This document shows positions 8,459 through 13,310 of a stretch of DNA of 13,310 nt, piece by piece; position 1 is the first letter of the stretch; the number at the start of each line of letters is the position of its first letter. The position numbers and the translations under genes were made by a program. This stretch comes from Clostridiales bacterium. GTDB taxonomy: Bacteria; Bacillota; Clostridia; Lachnospirales; Anaerotignaceae. The DNA lies in NCBI GenBank assembly GCA_021202325.1, contig JAJQDF010000024.1:1-13310 (forward strand). Direction: 5' to 3'. The notes under the pieces were generated by a model. It did not search any database and was not told the origin of the DNA. It worked only from the letters and a program-made list of their open reading frames with translations.

Positions 8459-8488
8459 AATATATGCTTTCGGCCTCTTTCATATGTA
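8459..8488 (-). promoter_or_regulatory. Candidate promoter of the PBP gene, sigma-E-like
   Basis: Between the tandem terminators and the GTG start the minus strand carries TACATATG (8481-8488), 14 bases, then CATATATT (8459-8466). Spacing and sequence partly match the sporulation sigma-E consensus as I recall it (GKCATATT, 14-15 bases, CATACAMT). No good sigma-A pair is seen in this short gap; the nearest is TTACAT with TATATT at a poor spacing. The call is tentative. Confidence 0.35.
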
Positions 8489-8494
8489 ATACAT

Positions 8495-8533
8495 AAAAAA
8501 TGCGGAAAGTCTGAATTAGGCTCTCCGCATTTT
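8495..8533 (-). terminator. Distal terminator of the secreted-protein gene
   Basis: On the minus strand a perfect 10-bp stem (AAAATGCGGA with TCCGCATTTT) extends through one mismatch into a further 5-bp inner stem with one G-U pair and a 5-nt loop. It is followed by six T. It is the second of two tandem terminators and insulates the PBP promoter region from the gene upstream. Confidence 0.85.
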
Positions 8534-8535
8534 AA

Positions 8536-8563
8536 AAACGGAAACCCGAGCGGATTTCCGTTT
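8536..8563 (-). terminator. Proximal terminator of the secreted-protein gene
   Basis: A 9-bp stem (AAACGGAAA with TTTCCGTTT) continues after one mismatch into two G-C pairs around a GAGC/GCTC loop. On the minus strand it is followed by TTTTTAAAA. It begins 7 bases after the stop codon of the gene upstream (8571). Confidence 0.8.
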
Positions 8564-8570
8564 AACCTTT

Positions 8571-9851
8571 TTACTTTATATATATTACTCTGTCTTTAGT
8601 AAGTGAAATCTTAGATTCAAGCTCGCTGGAGCTTTCGGCTATTCCTCTAATATCAATATCCCACCATGTTGTGTCCACATCGTTATTTCCGTAGGAATGT
8701 ACAACAGGGGTTTCCTCAACCTTCATGTCTCTGTCAGTAATAGTAAATGTAACTGTACCGCTGGCATTCTCCGTAAATGAAATTCTGATAGGAACCAGTC
8801 CATAGTTATCAGCGGTAATCATAATAGCCTGCGTACCGCCGTATACTCCCCACTGGCAGTCTATGGCACTTTCAAAATCATAGGAAATATCAAATACTCC
8901 GCTGGCATTCTCGCTGTAGTCAACCGGTATAACAAGCATGCCCTTGTCGCCCACATAGAGCTTTTCGTATTCGTCATTGGATCTGTCAACCACAAACAAT
9001 CCGTTGTCAGCTTCGATTGTTCTTTGGTTATCCACAATCTCGTTTAAAATATCCTTATAGTAAAGTCCCTTGCCGACAAGCATATCATTGAAGTTTGTCA
9101 GCGCCTTTTCCTTGCTGTCCACAACACGAATATTTATATATGTCTTAGCATATCCGCTGCTCTCAAAGCCTTCATAGTAAAGCTTAATTCCTGCCGTACC
9201 TCTAGATTCTGCATGAATAAATACTGCTTTTTGTCCGTCCAGATAGCCTTCCTGCACTAAACATATGTCTTCATCATCCTCGTCAAGATCCACAACCATA
9301 GCCTTTGTCGGATCGCAGTTGATGGGAACAACTATGTCTTCTCCCGACTTCAGATAAACTGTAGTAATTTCAGCTTCCGGAGCCTCGGAATAATCGCTGT
9401 TGTAATCAGCCTTCGCAGCCACAGCCGAATAAACCGAAACCGTTCTTGTCATTTCATTCCATGTAATGTCTATGTCAAGTCCCTCGGAAACAGCCCTCAG
9501 CGGAACATATATCCTATCGTCCGAAATAATGGGCTCAACCGGTATTTCTTCAATTTCATCGCCGACAATCATAGTCTTTACGCCTTCGGTAAAGCTAAGC
9601 ACCGTTGAACCGTCATTTATTGTAACGGTTTTGTTTTCGTCATCCCAAACAACCTGGCAGCCCAGTCTTTCGGCAATAAATCTTATCGGAACCATCGTGT
9701 AGCCCTCGTAAATTTTCGCCGAAGCATCGACAATTTCCTTGCCGTTTACATAAATACTTGCGTTGGAATTAACAACCTCGCCGCCATATACTGAAACCGA
9801 CATAAGCATAACAGCTGTGCCGATAATAAAACTCTTTCCAATACCCCTCAT
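8571..9851 (-). CDS. Secreted protein with copper amine oxidase N-terminal-like domain and two repeated modules
   Basis: The 426-residue protein starts with a signal peptide (basic MRGIGK, hydrophobic core about 8-20, likely cleavage near VYGG). Residues about 33-141 form a copper amine oxidase N-terminal-like domain (PF07833 type): IYVNGKEI, MVPIRFIAERLG, VVWDDENKTVTI, then a second half with IYVPLRAVSEGLDIDITW. This domain is common in exported Clostridia proteins and carries no amine oxidase activity. Residues about 165-245 and 298-374 look like two copies of an unknown beta-rich module. No SLH, LPXTG or membrane anchor is visible. I chose the ATG at 9851 rather than an in-frame ATG at 9920 because GGGAGG lies 7 bases before it and the signal peptide then begins properly. 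The gene stands alone between its own promoter and tandem terminators. Function unknown; a cell-surface or matrix role is inference. Confidence 0.85.
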   Translation of the reverse strand: MRGIGKSFIIGTAVMLMSVSVYGGEVVNSNASIYVNGKEIVDASAKIYEGYTMVPIRFIAERLGCQVVWDDENKTVTINDGSTVLSFTEGVKTMIVGDEIEEIPVEPIISDDRIYVPLRAVSEGLDIDITWNEMTRTVSVYSAVAAKADYNSDYSEAPEAEITTVYLKSGEDIVVPINCDPTKAMVVDLDEDDEDICLVQEGYLDGQKAVFIHAESRGTAGIKLYYEGFESSGYAKTYINIRVVDSKEKALTNFNDMLVGKGLYYKDILNEIVDNQRTIEADNGLFVVDRSNDEYEKLYVGDKGMLVIPVDYSENASGVFDISYDFESAIDCQWGVYGGTQAIMITADNYGLVPIRISFTENASGTVTFTITDRDMKVEETPVVHSYGNNDVDTTWWDIDIRGIAESSSELESKISLTKDRVIYIK

Positions 9852-9918
9852 ATCGAAACCTCCCACTGAAATAAGAGAATAATTAAATCCGTTGTAAGGG
9901 CCTAATAACCCTATATAC

Positions 9919-9947
9919 ATTTTACTTCAAAGTTCTACATTATTCAA
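9919..9947 (-). promoter_or_regulatory. Sigma-A-type promoter of the secreted-protein gene
   Basis: On the minus strand TTGAAT (-35, 9942-9947) and TAAAAT (-10, 9919-9924) are separated by 17 bases. The -10 is about 67 bases upstream of the chosen ATG at 9851. It overlaps the alternative ATG at 9920, which further supports the downstream start. Confidence 0.65.
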
Positions 9948-10029
9948 GAATTTTCCTCACATATTTTTAAAAGTTTTATTGTTCGTTTTCATTATTGCCA
10001 TAAGCTGTTGTGCCATTCATTTTTTATTC

Positions 10030-10057
10030 TTGACAATTTGTATTTTTCCGATATAAT
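10030..10057 (+). promoter_or_regulatory. Sigma-A-type promoter of the MFS transporter gene
   Basis: Perfect TTGACA (10030-10035) and TATAAT (10052-10057) boxes are separated by 16 bases. Such a strong promoter without control would be highly active, which fits the two operator-like palindromes immediately downstream. The remainder of the divergent intergenic region (9952-10029) is AT-rich and I see nothing else in it. Confidence 0.85.
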
Positions 10058-10083
10058 TGTATATGCAATTATTGTATATACAA
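10057..10083. promoter_or_regulatory. Tandem MarR operator candidates at the transporter promoter
   Basis: Two 12-bp palindromes with centres 15 bp apart cover the expected transcription start: TTGTATATGCAA (10057-10068, one mismatched pair) and TTGTATATACAA (10072-10083, perfect). The first overlaps the last base of the -10 box. A third copy lies in the same position at the marR promoter. Binding by the neighbouring MarR protein is inferred from position and shared sequence. Confidence 0.75.
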
Positions 10084-10105
10084 CTTTTTGACTGGAGGAA
10101 TAATA

Positions 10106-11350
10106 ATGGAAAACAATAATAACAGCCGTATAAAGCTATCATCTGTCTTGCTTATCATAAGTGCATGTTATTTATATATGATTGCATGCGGTATAAAAAA
10201 TAATTTCGGAATTATGCTATCATCTATAGTAGAAAACACAGGTCTTGCCTTTGCATCGGTCAGCTTTGTGCTTGCTGTAGGTCAATTATGTTTCGGCATA
10301 ACTCAGCCAATATTCGGTCTTGTTGCAGATAAAATCGGCAATAAGTTTACTTTGATTATAGGAATCATCTGTACGGCAGCCGGTGTGGCACTTATACCAT
10401 TTTGCAAATCAGCACTATCTCTCATGCTCGTTCTTGGAATACTGCTTCCCGGCGGCATAGGCGCTATATCCTTTGGTATGCTTATGAGCACCATAACCCC
10501 AAGGCTTCCAGAAAGCATAAGAACAACAGCTTCGGGAATAGTAAACGCATCCAGCGGCATAGGAAATACTCTGCTCACTCCGGTAATAAGCTTATCCATT
10601 GCCGCCGGCGACCTGCTTCTTGGAATGTCGGTTCTTACGGTACTTTCAATAATAATGATACCCTTTACACTTATTATGTTTAGAAATTCAGGCGGACAAA
10701 AAGAAACGACAGTTAAAGAGAAAGCTGATAAAACCAGTACCCGTGAACTTTTTAAACAGGCATCCAAAAACAGAGACTATATATTTATAACTCTTAGCTT
10801 CTTCACCTGCGGTTTTCATATGGCACTCATTACAAATCATCTTCCCACTCAGATAGCAGCGTATGGCTATTCACAGGCAGAAGTATCCGGCGCTTTCTCA
10901 ATTTACGGCGTTGCAACAGTCATAGGCGCCCTTATCAGCGGTATGCTTTGCTCTAAATTACGAATGAAAAATGTACTTGGAAGCCTTTATCTTTTGAGGC
11001 CAATATCATTTATATTATTCTTTATACTGCCAAAGTCTATGCTCGTTATCTGTGTATATGTTTTCCTTCTGGGCTTTACCGGTTCATCCACCGTTACGCC
11101 AACATCCGGAATATGCGGAAAACTGTTTGGTCCGAGAGGAATGTCCATATTTTTCAGCTTTGCCTTTCTTGTACATCAGATAGGCTCTTTCCTCTCTGCT
11201 TGGCTGGGCGGTGTTTGCTTCGAAGCCATGGGGAATTACTCGCTGATATGGATAGTAGATGCTGTATTATCTTTCTCTGCCGCAATGCTCAGCTATAATG
11301 TCAGAGAAAAGAAAATTGATGCCGCTAACATCGCTGATGCAAACTCTTGA
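10106..11350 (+). CDS. Major facilitator superfamily transporter, probable efflux or small-molecule carrier
   Basis: A 414-residue, strongly hydrophobic protein consistent with 12 membrane helices in two halves joined by a charged cytoplasmic loop (about residues 200-225, rich in Lys and Glu). The MFS motif A is clear in the helix 2-3 loop as GLVADKIGNK (71-80). The overall pattern resembles the monocarboxylate/oxalate-formate-like MFS branches, but the substrate cannot be read from sequence. The ATG at 10106 is chosen over an in-frame TTG at 10088 because GGAGGA ends 6 bases before the ATG and would lie inside the longer version. It is followed after 68 bp by a marR gene and shares operator sequences with it, so it is likely derepressed by a ligand of that regulator. 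Drug or toxic-compound export is the usual role of such pairs, but here it is inference. Confidence 0.88.
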   Translation: MENNNNSRIKLSSVLLIISACYLYMIACGIKNNFGIMLSSIVENTGLAFASVSFVLAVGQLCFGITQPIFGLVADKIGNKFTLIIGIICTAAGVALIPFCKSALSLMLVLGILLPGGIGAISFGMLMSTITPRLPESIRTTASGIVNASSGIGNTLLTPVISLSIAAGDLLLGMSVLTVLSIIMIPFTLIMFRNSGGQKETTVKEKADKTSTRELFKQASKNRDYIFITLSFFTCGFHMALITNHLPTQIAAYGYSQAEVSGAFSIYGVATVIGALISGMLCSKLRMKNVLGSLYLLRPISFILFFILPKSMLVICVYVFLLGFTGSSTVTPTSGICGKLFGPRGMSIFFSFAFLVHQIGSFLSAWLGGVCFEAMGNYSLIWIVDAVLSFSAAMLSYNVREKKIDAANIADANS

Positions 11351-11375
11351 CAGTTTTTTATTGCACAGCTAAAAT
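11347..11375 (+). promoter_or_regulatory. Sigma-A-type promoter of marR overlapping the transporter stop codon
   Basis: TTGACA (11347-11352) and TAAAAT (11370-11375) are separated by 17 bases. The -35 box contains the TGA stop codon of the transporter gene (11348-11350). marR can therefore be expressed alone as well as by read-through. Confidence 0.75.
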
Positions 11376-11376
11376 A

Positions 11377-11390
11377 GTTGTATACACAAC
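11377..11390. promoter_or_regulatory. MarR operator candidate at the marR promoter
   Basis: GTTGTATACACAAC is a 14-bp palindrome with one mismatched pair, beginning one base after the -10 box. Its core TTGTATACACAA matches the two sites upstream of the transporter (consensus TTGTATAYRCAA). The position predicts autorepression. Confidence 0.7.
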
Positions 11391-11418
11391 ATAAAACAAC
11401 TGTCCGGAGGAAAAGCAA

Positions 11419-11856
11419 ATGGATAAACAATATCTGCCATGTTTTTGTATGACCGCAAGGCGAGCCGCCGGTTCTCTCACATCATGCTACGACAAGCTGC
11501 TTGCCGATGAAGGAATTACAATAACCCAATTTTCTCTTATGATTAATATAAAATCTGCTAAAACAACAAATATTACAGAACTGACAAAGAAAGTCAAGCT
11601 TGACAAAAGCACCCTTACCCGCACTCTCGCACCGCTTATTGAGGAAGGCTATATTCATTCCGAACGGGGAGAAAGCCGCAGAGAAGTTATACTTTCCCTT
11701 ACAGAAAAGGGACAGCAAAAAACGGCCGATACGTTTCCTAAATGGCGTGCTCTCCAAAAGAAAATGGAAGAATATCTCGGCGGCGAGGATGAAGCATGGG
11801 ACTTTGTGAATAAGCTCATTGCCTTACAGCAGCTTAAATACGATGATATCTTTTGA
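11419..11856 (+). CDS. MarR-family transcriptional regulator
   Basis: A 145-residue winged helix-turn-helix protein of normal MarR length. The N-terminal helix contains CFCMTARRAAGSLTSCYDKLL, then TQFSLMINI, the HTH with recognition-helix segment LDKSTLTRTLAPL (61-73), and the wing SERGESRREVILSLTEKG (81-98) with the conserved charged tip. The C-terminal helix should complete the dimer interface. Cysteines at 8, 10 and 23 cluster near the N-terminus. The ATG has GGAGG 8 bases upstream. It lies downstream of the MFS gene on the same strand, with its own promoter and an operator-like palindrome, so it probably represses both itself and the transporter. The ligand is unknown. Confidence 0.92.
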   Translation: MDKQYLPCFCMTARRAAGSLTSCYDKLLADEGITITQFSLMINIKSAKTTNITELTKKVKLDKSTLTRTLAPLIEEGYIHSERGESRREVILSLTEKGQQKTADTFPKWRALQKKMEEYLGGEDEAWDFVNKLIALQQLKYDDIF

Positions 11857-11885
11857 TAGCATAAAATTAATTCTATAGATCTCAT

Positions 11886-11916
11886 AAAAGGGATGTCCCA
11901 ATCAGGCATCCCTTTT
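11886..11916. terminator. Bidirectional terminator between converging marR and cysteine hydrolase genes
   Basis: A perfect 10-bp stem, AAAAGGGATG and CATCCCTTTT, surrounds an 11-base loop. Read either way the stem ends in TTTT. It lies 29 bp after the marR stop and 4 bp before the stop codon of the opposing gene, so it can end transcription from both sides. Confidence 0.85.
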
Positions 11917-11920
11917 ACTT

Positions 11921-12451
11921 TCAGTTGTTAATATCTATTTGGCACATCTTCATTGTTTCCAATGCTGCCTCATGGGTTTTTGGTGTTACACCGGCACAGC
12001 AGGAAGCATCAACGGAAATTGTCACCTCCGGCATTTTTGCCTTAAGCAGAAGAGCATTTGACACAACGCAAATATCGGTGCAAAGTCCAACAAGCTCTAT
12101 CTCAATGTTCTCTTTGTAATGCCTTGCAAAAAGTATATCGGCAAGGTCAGTACTTGCAAAGCAGGGCTTATCGATGATTCTTGCATCGGACAGTGCCTCG
12201 GCTACTTCCTTTCTTATCTGCCAGCCCGGTGTGCCCTTAACGCAGTGTATAACCGGCAGATGCTTTCCTTCGTTGGTTTCAAGATAGTTCTCGGAGTGAG
12301 TGTCCCTTGTGGCGTATATATTTTTGGGCTCATAGCATTTTATTTTTTTCACAACATTTTCAACTATGGCCTGCGCCTCTTTTGTTCCAAGCGCTCCGTC
12401 TATGAAATCATTCTGCATATCTACGATAACAAGTATTTTTTCCTTTTCCAT
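11921..12451 (-). CDS. Cysteine hydrolase of the nicotinamidase/isochorismatase family
   Basis: A 176-residue cytosolic alpha/beta hydrolase. The family triad is visible: Asp11 in VDMQNDF (9-15), Lys95 in IDKPCFAS, and nucleophile Cys128 in VGLCTDICVVSNA (121-133), which includes the usual cis-peptide region. Metal-site candidates as in nicotinamidases are Asp50 and His52 (TRDTH) and His69 in HCVKGTPGW (69-77); the third histidine of classical PncA is not seen at its position. Nicotinamide deamidation for NAD salvage is the leading guess, but other amide substrates are possible. I chose the ATG at 12451 over an in-frame ATG at 12466 because the upstream one lies inside the GGGAGGGG ribosome binding site. 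It follows truA by 33 bp and is likely in the same operon. Confidence 0.88.
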   Translation of the reverse strand: MEKEKILVIVDMQNDFIDGALGTKEAQAIVENVVKKIKCYEPKNIYATRDTHSENYLETNEGKHLPVIHCVKGTPGWQIRKEVAEALSDARIIDKPCFASTDLADILFARHYKENIEIELVGLCTDICVVSNALLLKAKMPEVTISVDASCCAGVTPKTHEAALETMKMCQIDINN

Positions 12452-12484
12452 GATGTCCCCTCCCATAACGTCCTAAATCTTGAA

Positions 12485-13225
12485 TCAGTAAACAATGTTC
12501 ATTAATGTAAGTCCTCTGGGGCCGGCGGTTTTGCCTGCCCTGCTTCTGTCCTTTGAATTTATAATGTCCTCTATTTCATCCGGTTTTATTTTACCGATTC
12601 CCACATATATAAGCGTACCGGCTATTATTCTGACCATATTGTAGAGAAAGCCGTTTCCCGTCACCCTTAATACGATGAAGTCCCCTTCCTCGGCCACAGA
12701 AATATCGTATATTTCTCTTACAGTGGTTTTCGAACTGTTGCCCGATGCGCAGAAAGCCTTAAAGTCATGCTTGCCCAAAAAAGCCTTGGCCGCTTCTGCC
12801 ATCTTCTCAACATCGAGCTTAGTCTTCACATGCTCGCTGTAATTTCTGTACATGGGATTCCTAAATGGGCTGTTGTATATTTTGTATTCATAGGTTTTTC
12901 TGAGTGCCCTGAATCTCGGATTGAAGTCGGCTTCAACCTCTTCGGCGGCAGTAACAACAATATCCTCCGGCATATGGGAATTTATCGCCATGGGCAATCT
13001 TTGCGTAGGGATAGTCGTTTCCACATCTATTACGGCTCTCTGTCCCACAGCATGAACCCCTGCGTCGGTTCTGCTGGCTCCAATGCAGTTTATATCTTTT
13101 ATAAAAAGCTTTCCGCAGGCCCAATCGACTTCTCCCTGAACCGTTCTTAAATATTCATCTTTTTGTCTCTGCCAGCCGCAAAAATTCGTACCGTCATATG
13201 ATATTGTCAGTAAAATTCTTTTCAT
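12485..13225 (-). CDS. truA: tRNA pseudouridine(38-40) synthase TruA
   Basis: This enzyme converts uridines 38, 39 and 40 of the tRNA anticodon stem-loop to pseudouridine. The 246-residue protein has the normal length. It begins KRILLTISYDGTNFCGWQ, has the catalytic motif SRTDAGVHA (51-59) with Asp54 as the catalytic aspartate, RKTYEYKI (109-116), HDFKAFCASG (about 153-162), and the C-terminal FLYNMVRIIAGTL, with AGPRGLTL near the end. The ATG has a weak AGGAT site 6 bases upstream and overlaps the stop codon of the gene before it (ATGA), so translation may be coupled. A cysteine hydrolase gene follows after 33 bp, in place of the rplM-rpsI pair that often follows truA in Firmicutes. Confidence 0.96.
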   Translation of the reverse strand: MKRILLTISYDGTNFCGWQRQKDEYLRTVQGEVDWACGKLFIKDINCIGASRTDAGVHAVGQRAVIDVETTIPTQRLPMAINSHMPEDIVVTAAEEVEADFNPRFRALRKTYEYKIYNSPFRNPMYRNYSEHVKTKLDVEKMAEAAKAFLGKHDFKAFCASGNSSKTTVREIYDISVAEEGDFIVLRVTGNGFLYNMVRIIAGTLIYVGIGKIKPDEIEDIINSKDRSRAGKTAGPRGLTLMNIVY

Positions 13226-13310
13226 AGTATGATCCTAATGGCTATAAGTGCCGCAAAATATATTATAAAAATAGTGATGAAATTCTCACATGGCTTTATC
13301 CATGTGATCA
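13222..13310 (-). CDS. C-terminal end of a membrane protein, possibly EcfT (partial)
   Basis: The minus strand is open in one frame from the window edge to a TGA at 13222-13224, giving about 28 residues: ITWIKPCENF followed by a hydrophobic stretch (ITIFIIYFAALIAIRIIL). A single terminal membrane-like segment overlapping truA by ATGA fits EcfT, the membrane subunit of energy-coupling-factor vitamin transporters, which commonly precedes truA in Firmicutes. That identity rests on gene order, not on a motif. Confidence 0.5.
   Translation of the reverse strand, partial: ITWIKPCENFITIFIIYFAALIAIRIIL

Noticed and set aside
9852..9920. Extended N-terminus of the secreted protein from the ATG at 9920
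   Set aside because: That ATG overlaps the candidate -10 box at 9919-9924. The ATG at 9851 has a GGGAGG site and gives a normal signal peptide.
9978..10020. Minus-strand mini-ORF of about 14 codons in the divergent intergenic region
   Set aside because: It has no ribosome binding site, no recognisable sequence and lies upstream of the gene's promoter.
10088..10105. In-frame TTG start extending the MFS protein by six residues
   Set aside because: The extension contains the GGAGGA ribosome binding site of the ATG at 10106, so the ATG is the sensible start.
1..13310. CRISPR array, insertion sequence, tRNA, toxin-antitoxin or phage-defence system
   Set aside because: I looked for spaced direct repeats, transposase motifs, CCA-type tRNA ends and defence-type domains on both strands and saw none.

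Overview
The window looks like chromosomal DNA of a low-to-moderate GC Gram-positive anaerobe of the Clostridia type. The reasons are AT-rich intergenic DNA, strong GGAGG-type ribosome binding sites, sigma-A-like promoters, a MurE with the meso-diaminopimelate DNPR signature, and a secreted protein with a copper amine oxidase-like N-terminal domain. I cannot name a species. No rRNA, tRNA, CRISPR array, insertion sequence or prophage gene is visible. The window is almost entirely coding.

Region 1 (about 30-8490, minus strand) is a compact cell-wall cluster of the dcw type. In transcription order it reads class B penicillin-binding protein, murE, murF, mraY, murD, ftsW/spoVE. The four Mur proteins cover late cytoplasmic precursor synthesis through lipid I. 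The class B PBP and SEDS proteins at the two ends form the usual transpeptidase/glycosyltransferase pair. The cluster is closed by an intrinsic terminator directly after ftsW and preceded by two tandem terminators. The usual neighbours (mraZ, rsmH and ftsL upstream; murG, ftsQ and ftsZ downstream) are absent from these positions. A near-consensus sigma-A promoter lies just before murE, with a 27-bp near-perfect palindrome upstream of it, so the PBP and the Mur genes can probably be expressed separately.

Region 2 (8571-9851, minus) is one monocistronic gene for a secreted protein. It has a signal peptide, a copper amine oxidase N-terminal-like domain and two copies of an unrecognised module of about 80 residues.

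Region 3 (10030-11856, plus) is an efflux/regulator pair: an MFS transporter followed by a MarR-family regulator. Each gene has its own sigma-A-like promoter. Copies of one palindromic motif (TTGTATAYRCAA) sit just downstream of both -10 boxes, two copies at the transporter and one at the regulator. This is the clearest regulatory circuit in the window: a self-regulating MarR repressor that controls its neighbouring transporter.

Region 4 (11921-13310, minus) converges on region 3 through a shared bidirectional terminator. It holds a nicotinamidase/isochorismatase-family cysteine hydrolase, truA, and the last codons of an upstream membrane-protein gene (possibly ecfT) that overlaps truA by four bases.

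The genes themselves are recognisable families and I see no clearly new multi-gene system. The most unusual signals are the MarR operator set, the palindrome and internal promoter at murE, a KTA in place of the KTG active-site motif in the PBP, and the duplicated domain in the secreted protein.
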